Shown: one piece after another, positions 39,294 to 49,058 of the stretch
Layout: every line of letters starts with the position of its first letter
Position numbering within the stretch: position 1 is the stretch's first letter
NCBI RefSeq assembly: GCF_003967555.1
Contig: NZ_BIFS01000001.1
Span: 1,550,001-1,614,000 of the forward strand
Direction: 5' to 3'
Source of the DNA: Dictyobacter kobayashii
GTDB taxonomy: Bacteria; Chloroflexota; Ktedonobacteria; Ktedonobacterales; Ktedonobacteraceae
Length of the DNA: 64,000 nt
Translations under genes and position numbers: made by a program
Notes under the pieces: model-generated
Told to the model about the DNA's origin: nothing
Databases searched by the model: none
What the model saw: the letters and a program-made list of their open reading frames with translations, nothing else

Positions 39294-40280
39294 ATGAAAC
39301 ACGAGCAGCTAAACGACATCAGCACCCTGGTGGTTGAATCGAGCGACGAGCGTACAACGGTGGTCAACTGGCTTTTCCATCATCTGGGCCAGTACTATCG
39401 GCAGCCAATCGTCGTGGTATTGCCGCAAGATGCCGTTTTTCGGCGCCCGGGAGATTTGCGTGAGTTACAACAGGTGGCGATCCGACAGGATGCCCAGCTG
39501 GTTCTGGTCATAGAGGGCAACGAACGACTGCGCTTATGGGCGCGTCGACATGGCTTTACCGTCTATTCGGCGCTAGAGACCTGCCAGAAGGCGCTACTCC
39601 AACAGGGGTTCCCTCCTTCCTGGCCCTCCATGTTCGATGGATTACAGGCGCGATCAGAGTTCAGCCCGGCGATTGAGCAGTCGCCAGTTACCAGTTTTAC
39701 TGGTCCATGGAATAGCTATGACACCAGTGCTGCAGGTACGTTGGGGGAAACGTATCGTGCCTCCCTGTCAGGCAACACCGCCGTTGCTAACTTACGCAGA
39801 CCTTCTGGTCAATTCAATCCATCAGGTTCTCCTGAGATGATCATGGCAACCCCGTTGCCAGTGATTGAGCGCAGACGAGCACTTCGTGTGACCGAGCCGT
39901 TATCAGACATACCCTCGTATGGGTCAGTTCAAGGTGGGGAAAGAGTACGCACAGTGCGCGCCAGAAATACAGTGGCGCTGGTTGAAAAAGAGGACGAGGC
40001 CCCATTTCTGTCCGATCTAGAGTTCTCTTTAGATATACTGGCGCCCGAGGAGATGACCCAACCAATCGCCGCGGTCCATCCCAAGGCGGTCAAACAGCCA
40101 TCTTCTATCCGCGCACACTTTCAGCGTCTCAAACAGGACAAATTACTGCTCATTCTAGTGGCACTGGTCGTTCTGGGTATCCTGGGAGGTGTCGCCTTCG
40201 GCTATCTACTCGAAGTCGCCCGCACCAACTCGGCCACCCAATCGCCGGTCTCACTCATGCATATAATCTGGGGGATATAG
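39294..40280 (+). CDS. Unknown protein with C-terminal membrane helix
   Basis: The 328-residue product has a globular N-terminal domain (residues 1-110; IVVVLPQDAVFRRPGDLRELQQVAIRQDAQLVLVIEGNERLRLWARRHGFTVYSALETC suggests a Rossmann-like alpha/beta fold). A long polar low-complexity linker follows (110-270), then one helix (LLLILVALVVLGILGGVAFGYLL) and a short outer tail. I do not recognise the family with certainty. It diverges from the STAND gene across 80-150 bases, so they may share a control region. Confidence 0.7.
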   Translation: MKHEQLNDISTLVVESSDERTTVVNWLFHHLGQYYRQPIVVVLPQDAVFRRPGDLRELQQVAIRQDAQLVLVIEGNERLRLWARRHGFTVYSALETCQKALLQQGFPPSWPSMFDGLQARSEFSPAIEQSPVTSFTGPWNSYDTSAAGTLGETYRASLSGNTAVANLRRPSGQFNPSGSPEMIMATPLPVIERRRALRVTEPLSDIPSYGSVQGGERVRTVRARNTVALVEKEDEAPFLSDLEFSLDILAPEEMTQPIAAVHPKAVKQPSSIRAHFQRLKQDKLLLILVALVVLGILGGVAFGYLLEVARTNSATQSPVSLMHIIWGI

Positions 40281-40586
40281 TCGAGCATATGGCAACCTAT
40301 GTACAGCGTATTCATCTAAATCGTCCTATCAACACCCGGTTAATCATCGCTGTGCGCTTTGTCGTCACGGCTGCGGTCTCCGGCGTCTCATCCAGCACGG
40401 ATGCGTCATCGTGTACTCAACACAATAGAATGAGTACCAGCGCCTTCCCACAGCTGGTAGCGTCACGAGAGCAGGGTCCGCATTCCGCTAGCCGAGAGGC
40501 GGCCACGGTTGGTGTACGCGGGACAGTGGCGATGCGGTTGAGAGTGGTAGGCCCGGAAAATGAGTCTACTATGAAGGAGTATCACC
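40281..40586. other. Gap without a supported gene
   Basis: A 106-codon open frame spans it, but its product (Ser/Arg/Val-rich, no domain) overlaps the next start and has no clear ribosome site. I treat it as non-coding, with low certainty. Confidence 0.4.
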
Positions 40587-41123
40587 ATGCAGAAAGTCTA
40601 CCTGCGTAAACCTAAAGCACCAGCAGACTATACAAACCAGCAGGCCAATAAAATACTGCACTTCTCGCTTCAGGACTCATTGCCTGCAGGCCACATCATG
40701 GTCCTAAACATGACCTTTGGGACCTTGTCCTACCTGGCCTGTGATGAGTTGCGCATACCAAGGCTCCTGAGGCAGGAACAGTTCACCAATACCGAGATGA
40801 GCGTCTTGCTGCCTCTGCTGGAACTGTTCCCCTATTATTGTCCTTACGAAGTGCTCTATGCCAACTTCTATAGCGGCGGCAAGGCCAGCGAGTCCGACAT
40901 TGCCCGGGCACGTGAACACCTTGAGGAAGCGATGGAGGAAGGTATCTGGGATCAAGAGATGCGCCCTGTGCGCTGTGCCCTTTCGCGCACACGCCTGAAA
41001 ATGCGCTCCTTCAACGTCGATATCTCGTCGATCCTGGCTACCGGCTACATCCTACTCATCGCCGGCGAGCCCGACGAAGAAGAAGAATACGAAGAAGTCC
41101 GCAAGGTTGCAGGACGGCGCTAA
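40587..41123 (+). CDS. Putative winged-helix (OmpR-like DNA-binding) protein
   Basis: The 178-residue protein begins after AAGGAG. The segment from about residue 70 (NTEMSVLLPLLELFPYYCPYEVLYANFY) to LSRTRLKMRSFNVDISSILATGYILLI resembles the OmpR/PhoB effector domain (TPTE..LL..L, then LR.KL and a GY.L hairpin), without a receiver domain. The C-terminus is acidic (EPDEEEEYEE). Function is inferred from the fold only. Confidence 0.6.
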   Translation: MQKVYLRKPKAPADYTNQQANKILHFSLQDSLPAGHIMVLNMTFGTLSYLACDELRIPRLLRQEQFTNTEMSVLLPLLELFPYYCPYEVLYANFYSGGKASESDIARAREHLEEAMEEGIWDQEMRPVRCALSRTRLKMRSFNVDISSILATGYILLIAGEPDEEEEYEEVRKVAGRR

Positions 41124-41168
41124 AGCGTCAACAGACACCCTCTATGTCCTCCCTGTGCTTTTTCTGGT

Positions 41169-41217
41169 GTAAAGACGGGACCGAGCCATAACCCACAATG
41201 GCCCGGCCCCGTTTTTA
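41169..41217 (+). terminator. Terminator after the winged-helix gene
   Basis: TAAAGACGGGACCGAGCCAT pairs imperfectly with ATGGCCCGGCCCCGTTTTTA around an 8-base loop, ending in a T5 run. Confidence 0.7.
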
Positions 41218-41257
41218 CGTCCCCAAGCATGATAATTAAAGCAATAATAATTAATAT

Positions 41258-41409
41258 CAGTACGTGCGGGGCTTGCCCCGCTTTTAACCTTCCTGCTCGA
41301 AAATGCAACAAGAACAGCGATTTCGTAGCTATTCGATTGGTGCATAGCATTATTATTGTTGCATTTTCGAGCAGGGAGAATTAAGCGGGGGCAAGCCCCG
41401 CACGTACTG
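41258..41409. repeat. Inverted-repeat element, GTACGTGCGGGG family (copy 3, best arms)
   Basis: Arms of about 52-54 bases (41258-41311 and 41356-41409) begin CAGTACGTGCGGGGCTTGCC and run through TGCTCGAAAATGCAACAA with few mismatches. The loop contains TTCGATTGGTGCATAGCATT, the family core. No ORF inside. Confidence 0.85.
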
Positions 41410-41470
41410 ATCGTTTTTCTTGTTCCGTCCATCAAGGAGCGCAATCGATTATTTGCACGTTATTATCTAT

Positions 41471-43576
41471 TTAAGGTTGAACGCTGACGCTATCGCATTC
41501 GAGGCGCCCGACTTCGCAGATCAGGCCAATACCTCCTCCGAGCAGGGGGGCGCGCTGGTCGTGTACCTCAAATAGCTGCTGGCCATCGATGAGGGCCTCG
41601 ATATAGGTTCCGTGGACCTGGAGACCGAGCGTGTAGCGGCGGTCCAGCTCCCAGGCGAAATTGGTTTCGGCCAGCGTGATTTCGCCATCGAGGACTTTTA
41701 CCAGGCGGGCGTGACCATCTTTGGTGAGCAGCAGGGCATAGTAGCGCTGCAGGCCCTGGACACGGGCGGCGAGGCCAATCGCATCGGCCATATGGGCCGC
41801 CAGTACAGCTGTGACCTGATAGTCGCTCCACTCGCCTGTCCCCTGGCTGACCAGACCGCGACCATGGTTCTGCATGATGCGATATGCTTCTGCTCCCCTG
41901 AACTCTAGCTGATCGGCTCCATTCACCCAGGCTCGCTGCCAGGCATGACCACCCTCCTCGGGACGAGTCAGCTGGATGTCGGGTGTTCCCTGCCAGGTCA
42001 GATAATCCAGATAAAGCTTCCCGGTCTGGCCGGCAGCTAGCGCCAATCCAATCGCAGCAATCGGCTGCCCATGGGTATCTGGCACAAGCCATTCCAGCGT
42101 TTTCTGCTCGCCAGCCGCTAGCGCGACCTGCGGCCCCTCAATCACGCTGAGCTGATCCTGGGCATTATAGACCTGGATAATCAGGCGCGCCTGCAGTGGC
42201 TGGCTATTGCCACTATCAGCCAGCACAGCGGCCTGCACCCGCTGTCCAGAATAGAGGGTAGGCGAGGCCAGTAGCGCATATCCTCTCATCTCCAGGGCAT
42301 CGACAGGCACAAAGGTCGCTGTAGTCAATTGCAACGCTTGTCCATCAGATCCGGGCTCCTGGATAGCGAGCTCCAGGCAGCGCTCACCGACCTGCAAGGG
42401 ATGAGTTACGTTCTTCAATTGCGCCTGTCCGCCGGCTCCGCTCAACTGGAAGCCCTGTACAGAGCCTGGCAGGGAGAAATGGAAGCGCGCCCCATTTTTA
42501 GGTGCTCGATATTCCACGCCGGCCAGGGCCGAGGCCGCTTTGACGACATGATATGTCTCGATCACGGCATCGGTAATAGCCCGCCCACCGTCCGCGGTAG
42601 GCAGGTAGAGCCGATCAGCCACCGGCCCACGCCAATCCGGGCCAGCATCGATCCCCCGCAAGCCATTCTTGATCCCCAGCAAACAACCAACGTTGGCCGA
42701 GTTGCAGTCGGTATCCCAGCCAGCGGTATTGACGATCATCAGCGAGCGCTGGAAGTCATCTTCACCATAAAGTAGAGCCATGATAATCAGGGCATGATTG
42801 GGGATCACATGGCAGCCACCGCCATAGGTATCATAGCCATATTTCTCGGCGATCTTCTCGCGCGGCTTGCGCCAATCTGACTCCTCACGGTGCCAGCTAC
42901 GAATATCCTGGATCATGCGATAGACGAGCGAGTCCTCGGGGATAAACGAGAGGCCAGTATCCAGCAACTTCTGGATGTCGCTCTCAACAAAGGCCTGCGC
43001 CTCCATGGCGGCGATCACCTGGGCCGCATAGACCGCCTCGCCATCGTGGCTGACACAGCCCGCCTCGCCAGCCAGCCTGACCGCCTGCGCTGGATTGCCG
43101 GGTGAGACCAGCGCCCAGCCATCGATAAAGATCTGAGCCCCGATCTGTTCCGCCACCACCTTCCCATTTAACTCGATGGAACCGCTACGTGGGGCCGGGA
43201 TGCCCTCTTTGAGGCGCAGATAGGCCGTGTGCTCGGTCGAGTTGCCCATGCCGCCCCACCACAGGATGGTGCGCCCCTCGATAATATAATTCAGCCAGCT
43301 CTGCCCGATCTGGGCTGCCGACAGCGCAGGATCATAATGATAATCGGCCAGCGCCCGCAGGAACGTGAAGGTCCCCGAGATGTCATCGTCCGTCACTACC
43401 AGCGGCACACCCAGCTTCTCATGCACATAATAATTGATCTCGCCCAGCTCCCGCATAATCCGCTCATAGGGCCAGCCCTCAAATGGACGCCCCAGGTAGA
43501 CACCAATGATCTTCCCCAGCACACCCGCATAAGCACGTTCACCGTAATCCGTTGGCAAAGTATGTTGCTCTGACAT
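41471..43576 (-). CDS. ADP-ribosylglycohydrolase family protein with C-terminal beta-sandwich
   Basis: The 701-residue protein has an N-terminal ARH fold to about residue 350. Metal-site signatures are DDD (63-65, VVTDDDISG), the conserved GGCHVIPNHALIIMALLYG helix and GWDTDCNSANVG (Asp288, Asp290). The middle part is beta-rich, and the last about 150 residues look like a concanavalin/LamG-type sugar-binding domain (QRYYALLLTKDGHARLVKVLDGEI). No signal peptide is seen. The divergent neighbour is a ribokinase, suggesting release and salvage of ribose from an ADP-ribosyl or nucleoside compound (inference). Confidence 0.82.
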   Translation of the reverse strand: MSEQHTLPTDYGERAYAGVLGKIIGVYLGRPFEGWPYERIMRELGEINYYVHEKLGVPLVVTDDDISGTFTFLRALADYHYDPALSAAQIGQSWLNYIIEGRTILWWGGMGNSTEHTAYLRLKEGIPAPRSGSIELNGKVVAEQIGAQIFIDGWALVSPGNPAQAVRLAGEAGCVSHDGEAVYAAQVIAAMEAQAFVESDIQKLLDTGLSFIPEDSLVYRMIQDIRSWHREESDWRKPREKIAEKYGYDTYGGGCHVIPNHALIIMALLYGEDDFQRSLMIVNTAGWDTDCNSANVGCLLGIKNGLRGIDAGPDWRGPVADRLYLPTADGGRAITDAVIETYHVVKAASALAGVEYRAPKNGARFHFSLPGSVQGFQLSGAGGQAQLKNVTHPLQVGERCLELAIQEPGSDGQALQLTTATFVPVDALEMRGYALLASPTLYSGQRVQAAVLADSGNSQPLQARLIIQVYNAQDQLSVIEGPQVALAAGEQKTLEWLVPDTHGQPIAAIGLALAAGQTGKLYLDYLTWQGTPDIQLTRPEEGGHAWQRAWVNGADQLEFRGAEAYRIMQNHGRGLVSQGTGEWSDYQVTAVLAAHMADAIGLAARVQGLQRYYALLLTKDGHARLVKVLDGEITLAETNFAWELDRRYTLGLQVHGTYIEALIDGQQLFEVHDQRAPLLGGGIGLICEVGRLECDSVSVQP

Positions 43577-43888
43577 AACAATAATCCCCCTATAACCTTT
43601 CAGATCATAATATCTGCTGCGCCGCTTTCCTATGTTTATGCCTTATAAATATATTCTACGAATTAAAGAATCAGATCCCAGTAAAAAATATTTCTGGCGA
43701 ATTGTAAATTGATTTGCGCAAATAAAGCATACAAATAAACCTATTTGCGGGTCAAGAGTTTGATGCGTTATTATTTATTACTGATAACACAATCTATTTT
43801 TATGTCAGCGATATATTGAGAATATGTCTGATCTTCATGATCGCCGCGCTCTTCACGCCTGAGTTTGAGCGCCAAAGGCACTCAGAAG
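43577..43888. other. AT-rich divergent region
   Basis: About 310 bases between the ARH gene and the hairpin repeat; AT-rich, no gene seen. Promoters of both divergent genes are expected here. Confidence 0.4.
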
Positions 43889-43981
43889 TTTTCTTATGTG
43901 GTACAAAAAGTGCGCTTTGCGCAATGCTTGTACCACATAAGAAAAAAAGCTCGGACGCGCCAGCGCACGTCCGCCCTGGAG
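43889..43981. repeat. Hairpin with shared GC-rich tail (copy 2 of 3)
   Basis: Perfect 18-base arms (43889-43906 and 43928-43945) with an inner TGCGC/GCGCA stem, followed by a tail GGACGCGCCAGCGCACGTCC. The tail matches those at 10209 and 58019 although the stems are unrelated. It lies 60 bases upstream of the ribokinase start, not in a terminator position for a known gene on either side. Confidence 0.7.
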
Positions 43982-44039
43982 CGACATGCTTCCCATGATG
44001 ATGGGAGTAAGACACATTCAGAGAAAGGTAACCATCTTT

Positions 44040-44968
44040 ATGCCTTTATCAAAACCTATTCTTGTGGTTGGCAGCTTGAACATGGATCAGGTGGTGCGTG
44101 TACCACGACTTCCAGTACTGGGGGAGACATTGCTGGGCGCGAGCTCGATTAAATTTGTGCCCGGTGGCAAAGGTGGCAATCAGGCCGTCGCCATGGCTCG
44201 CCTGGGCGCAACGGTCCAGATGGCCGGCCGCATCGGACAAGATCCGTTTGGGCAGCAACTGCAATCGGCCCTGCAAGGCGATCAGATCGATACCAACCTG
44301 CTGGTCACCGATACAGAAGCGGCCAGTGGCTCCGCCTTTATTTTTTTGACCGAGCAGGCCGATAATGCCATCGTCGTCTCATCCGGGGCCAACGCGCATG
44401 TTGGCCGGGACCAGCAGCAGATGGAACATATCTTTGCCGCGCTCGCCCAGGCTCAGGCCCTGGTGCTGCAGATGGAGATCCCAAAGGATACGGTTGAGAA
44501 ATTGGTCGAAAAAGCCCATAGCCTGCACGTCCCGGTTATCCTCAATCTCGCCCGGCCATCCCACTGGGAAAAGAGACGCTCAGCCAGCTCTCAGTGCTGA
44601 TCGTTAACGAGACCGAGGCCAGCCTGCTCAGCGGCCAACCTGTCGCAAACATTGAAGATGCCCGTCACGTCGGCGCCATCCTCCACGAACACGGCATCCC
44701 AACCGTCGTCATCACCCTGGGAGCACAAGGCTCTATCCTGGTCAACTCAGATCCACGCGGACAGACCAGTATCATCTATCAAGCAGCCGAGAAAGTCACC
44801 GTCGTAGACACGACCGCCGCAGGCGACTGCTTTGTTGGCGCGTTCACCGTTGCCCTCACCGAAGGGCAGAGTCCCACTGATGCCCTGCGCTTCGCCACCC
44901 ATGCCAGCGCCATCAAAGTCACCCGCTTCGGAGCCCAATCCGGCCTCCCTTATCGATCCGACCTATAA
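44040..44968 (+). CDS. rbsK: Ribokinase (PfkB family), split by a -1 frameshift
   Basis: About 309 residues. The first frame gives VVGSLNMDQVVRVPRLPVLGETLLG and PGGKGGNQAVAMARLGA, the sugar-binding start of ribokinases. The frame breaks at GCCC near 44551; a fourth C gives PAIPLGKETLSQLSVLIVNETEA. The second frame has VVITLGAQGSIL and DTTAAGDCFVGAFTVAL, the anion hole and catalytic Asp. The start at 44040 has AAGG upstream. Phosphorylates ribose; pairs logically with the divergent ADP-ribosylglycohydrolase. Confidence 0.9.
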
Positions 44969-44977
44969 TCGAACGCA

Positions 44978-45092
44978 ACTCGTAGGTGCGCCCCCCCGGG
45001 CGCATTCCCCTTCCCCTCGAAAAAGCTTTTCTCATACTTGTAGGTGCGCCCCTTGCGGGCGCTTTCCCCTTCCCACTCGAAAAAGCTCTTAC
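44978..45092 (+). repeat. Tandem pair of GTAGGTGCGCCCC repeats
   Basis: Two units of about 55-60 bases each contain CTTGTAGGTGCGCCCC-type, CGGGCGC, TTCCCCTTCCC and CTCGAAAAAGCT strings. The CTCGAAAA ending also occurs in the GTACGTGCGGGG family, so the two may be related. Confidence 0.75.
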
Positions 45093-47544
45093 GCCTTATG
45101 GCGTATCCAGAGCGGCTCGATATTTTCTATAGGTGGATCAACGTCGAAGAGGCTGGGCTGCTGCTCGACGCGGAAGAGCAGCTCGAAGGCTTCTTTGCTG
45201 AAGGCTTTGCTGAGCCGGGCCGCATAAGAGTTGCGCAGGACCTGGACGTAATGCTCAACGTCATAATCGCGGCGATTGGCGATATCATGATGGGTTACCA
45301 GCACGGTCGTTTTCTGCGGCGCCACCTTGCCATCGGCCTGCTCGCGCCAATCAGTGACGATGGTGGCCTCTTCGGTCTCATCTGGCAACCAGACATAGCC
45401 TTTGCGTGTGCGATAGAAGCGTACACGCTCTCCTACATGCCAGTGGTTGCGGCCTGCCTTGAGTAGGGCCTCATAGGCAGGTTCCTGGTGGTTATTACGC
45501 GCCGCCAGATAGGTTTCGGGGGATTTCGAGAGTTTGACCCTGGTAACCAGGTCTGAGGCGGGCAGCCGGCGATTGCGCAGGTCCGAGACGGTCTCCAGGT
45601 AGGCATTGCGTACACCCACCACATCTCCCACCATGACACAGTTCAAGGCTTTATGCAGGAAACGTTCGCCAAAGGGTTCGGCCCGGCTGGAACGCAGGGC
45701 GACCCCATGCACCAGCAAACGATTGTCATAGGTGAGCAGAGCATAATTCTTCACCTCATGGCTCAACATGGCCCGGTAGCGCCCCTCGTACTCCAGGCGG
45801 ATACCATCTGGCAGCTCCGAGCCAATGGCATTGACCAGCTCCAATTCCTGGGCGGCATTCCATCCTTTGGGGACCGCAAAATAGACGCCATCGGTATCGG
45901 CCTCGATCAGGGCCATACCACGCTGGCGCAGGGCATCCAGGATCGAGTTCAGAACGGCTCGGCCGCGCCTGGTGACCTCGCCCGCCGCCCGTCCATCCGC
46001 GAACAGGGCCATTGAGCCCGCGCCCATATAGCCATAGGCGGCATTGATCAAGATCTTCATCGCGGCCTGCGTAGCTCCATGGTGATTGCTCTCAACCGAG
46101 TTGCGGCGCGCCCGCCGGGCCTGCTCTTTATGCTCCAGGCGCAGATCGGTCAGGCGTCCCAGGATGTTGAGGAAGATCCCCAGCCGATCACAAGAGGGAC
46201 CAATCCGAAAGGTGCGCATCAGGGAGGGATATAGAGAGGCCACGTCGGCTTTAACAACCTGCTCGGCAATGCCAGAGGCAAAGAGGTGGACGGCTCCCCC
46301 TTCGTGCAAGCCAGCTTCGGCGCTCTGCTGCGCCGCCTGATAGGGTAGGGCCTCTCCCCGGCGTAGATAGCTGCGCACCAGGATCGGCTCCAGAATCCCC
46401 ATGGCGGGTCCGGCCGAGGCCAGGCGCTCATAGCGGCGGGGCGCCATGCCAGCCAGCGCAAAGGGTGCTCCCAGCAGACGTCGCGAGAGGCCATCGACCT
46501 CTGTAACATCATCCAGCGCATAGCGGCGCACCAGTTCGGGATTCTTCTGGTAGGTTTCAAAGATATCGGCGCCCTCGATATAGACGCGTTTGGGCGAGGC
46601 CAGGCCAAAGTATTTGGCGACCTCTTTCAGGCCGTAGCTGGGAATATCCCGTACCACAAAGTCATGCCGCCGCACAGCATCCAGGGTATCGATCAATTCA
46701 CGGCCTGCTACGCTGAAACGATTACGCTTACGGGCCTCAGGTCCAACCGCCAGCGTCTCTGAGTAACTTTCCAGCACCATATGCCCGCCTGCGCGTCCCA
46801 CCTCCAGCGGTATGCGATGTACCAGGGCACGGTGTTCCAGGAAAGGCAGGTCAAAACCAAATAGATTATGGTTCTCGATGACATCGGGATCACGTTCGCG
46901 GATCAGCGCGCACAGCTCGTAGATCAGTTGCGCCTCCTCTTCCGGTGTGCTGGCCTCCAGTATGCGCTCAAAGCCACGATTATCCCGCATAGCCACCAGG
47001 AAGATACGGCCACGATGGGGTCCAGGGCGGTCGTCTCCAGGTCAAATTGCAGTCTGTGTAGATCTTGATAGAGCATGCCACGAAAATAGACCTGGCCCGT
47101 ACTCATTAAATATTGCTCAACCGCGCCCACACGATAATAGGCATCTCCAAGTTCATTGATCGAATTAAAAGGCCGGCGCAAGCGATGGCCGGCCCCTTCC
47201 AGGATGGCCCGCTCCAACAGGCGCCCATCCCGCGCGAACAACAGATAGCGATAAGAGGTTTCAGGTCCCCCTAGCTCGCGATAGCGCAAGGTGATCTTAT
47301 GGCCGACATGTTCATTATAGGGTTGCAACGCGTTGCCCAGGTAGGAGACATCCTGCAACGAGGTGGCCAGTAGCCAGGGACGATAATTCTCAGCCGAACG
47401 TACAATCGAGCCCCCCACACGCCGCCAGACCAGCGCCCGTCCATCACGATGGGCCCAGACAGAAACAATACCAGGGGTCGGGTTCCAACCAAAGAGGTAT
47501 TCATCTTCGGCCGCGATAGGCTTAGGATCAGTTTTTGCTTGCAT
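45089..47544 (-). CDS. Family B DNA polymerase, split by a -1 frameshift
   Basis: About 818 residues. Exonuclease motif I FDLETTALD is in the first frame; a missing C in CCCC at about 47017-47020 breaks it. Restored sequence reads LDPHRGRIFLVAMRDNRG. The rest carries Exo II-like ENHNLFGFDLPFL, Exo III-like YALDDVTEV, motif A DVASLYPSLM, motif B KILINAAYGYMG and motif C ADTDGVYF. All catalytic Asp are present, so a proofreading repair or bypass polymerase, resembling archaeal PolB and bacterial Pol II. It is monocistronic. Confidence 0.9.
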
Positions 47545-47676
47545 AGCTGGATGTGCGCTCCCGGTCTATTCTGAGGAGAAAACGTTTGTTCTAATCATAA
47601 CATGAGATAGCCACGAATGACAAGTCTGTCAATAGAGTCTTTTCAGGATACACTTATCAACGATAATAATGTATTG

Positions 47677-48753
47677 TTATACTTCTCCCGCATGTCGGTG
47701 CTGCAAAATAGCGGACAGGTAGAACGCCACTTTGTTCTGTCCACTATCGCTGGGATGAATGCCGTCGTTGAAATCTGACGAATTTGGGGTGAGCCAGCCA
47801 GTGGTATCCACATAAAAGACGTTGCGATCCCCTGATGCGTTGAGCATGTACACCGCCGCCCGCGTCGGCAACTCCATATAACCCGAGAAAGTCCTTAACA
47901 CATAGATCGGCGTATTGGGATAGCGCTGCCGTAGATTCTGGATAAAAGCCAGGTAGGATAACTCAAAAGCCTCGGCCGTCTGCCCATGATTATAATCATT
48001 GGTCCCTAGATTTATGACCACCGTATCAGGAATGTCGCGCCTGGTATCCCAGAGGGGAGAATCAGGATACTGTAATGTCTGCAGCTTAAAAAACTGGGTA
48101 TCCATCCCCGAACATGACGGCGCGGTCGAGCTCAGGCAGATGCCAGAGGCCGCGATCTGTTCATGCTCAACACCCAACCGTTCCGCAGTTAACCAGGCAT
48201 AGCTGGAGAGACCATTCATACTATCCGAATAGCCAGCCGTAATCGAGTCCCCAATAAACTCTATGGTATCCGGCGAGACCAGGGGAGTAAGTGTTCTGGC
48301 CGCGACATCCAGGATCAGGCCTTGAAAGTGGATACTTGTCCACTCCGAACCGGTAGCTACACGCAGCGAGTGGTCGCCTCCGGATAGCGGCACGGGCGTC
48401 AGATTGACCACACCTTTTACTTGCCGATAGGGAACATTGGGGCCACCGTCGATACTGACAAACAGATCAGCCACTTCCCGCAGGCGCAACTTCACATGCC
48501 GCCCGCTAAAAGCAGTCTTCAAATAGGCGCCACTCCAATAGCTCACATAATCGCTACGGTCCGTAGTATCCCAACGCCCAAAATATCTGATCGACGCGCT
48601 AACCGGGGACACCTGCACCGGCAACAGCCTCATCGTCGACCTCATAGGATGCAGCCATAGCATAGCATAAAGCGTATACAAAATCGCCAGCACAAGCACC
48701 ACCAGCACAATTCCCACCATCGCATAACGCCTGATTGCTCCCATCGCCATCAA
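47677..48753 (-). CDS. CE2-like SGNH esterase, membrane-anchored
   Basis: The 358-residue protein has an N-terminal helix (residues 13-32) then a beta-sandwich (about 50-160; YFGRWDTTDRSDYVSYWSGAYLK). An SGNH domain follows with GDSITAG (Ser), LGTND (Gly/Asn block III) and DGIHPSDSG (Asp/His). This two-domain plan matches carbohydrate esterase family 2 acetyl esterases. Probably deacetylates polysaccharide outside the membrane. Confidence 0.87.
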   Translation of the reverse strand: MMAMGAIRRYAMVGIVLVVLVLAILYTLYAMLWLHPMRSTMRLLPVQVSPVSASIRYFGRWDTTDRSDYVSYWSGAYLKTAFSGRHVKLRLREVADLFVSIDGGPNVPYRQVKGVVNLTPVPLSGGDHSLRVATGSEWTSIHFQGLILDVAARTLTPLVSPDTIEFIGDSITAGYSDSMNGLSSYAWLTAERLGVEHEQIAASGICLSSTAPSCSGMDTQFFKLQTLQYPDSPLWDTRRDIPDTVVINLGTNDYNHGQTAEAFELSYLAFIQNLRQRYPNTPIYVLRTFSGYMELPTRAAVYMLNASGDRNVFYVDTTGWLTPNSSDFNDGIHPSDSGQNKVAFYLSAILQHRHAGEV

Positions 48754-48886
48754 CCTTCCATTCTCTATCTAAGCATACCTCAGCCTTGAAGCCACCTCCT
48801 CTAATTATATTATCCCCAATACCTATCGAGATTTTCTTCTTTTATTGCATCTTCCCCCTCTCGAAAATGCAAAAAGAATAAAGTTC
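48754..48886. other. Gap upstream of the esterase gene
   Basis: C/T-rich, contains a CTCGAAAATGCAA string as found in the inverted-repeat family. No gene. Confidence 0.4.
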
Positions 48887-49035
48887 TGTGCGTGCGGGCT
48901 TGCCCCCGCTTTTAACCTTCCCTCTCGAAAAATCAATCAGAAGAGGATTTTGCATCTAATTTTTTGAGCGCATAGCATTATTATTGTTGTTTTTCGGGCA
49001 GGATCGAATTAAGCGGGGACAAGCCCCGCACGTAC
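48887..49035. repeat. Inverted-repeat element, GTACGTGCGGGG family (copy 4)
   Basis: Ends GTGCGTGCGGGCTTGCCCCCGC and, in reverse at 49011-49035, GTACGTGCGGGGCTTGTCCC. The core GAGCGCATAGCATTATT is present near 48966. Confidence 0.8.
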
Positions 49036-49058
49036 ATATCATGTTTATATTGAATGAT

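Noticed and set aside
40289..40609. 106-codon ORF between the membrane protein and the winged-helix gene
   Set aside because: Biased composition, no domain, overlap with a better-supported start and no ribosome site.
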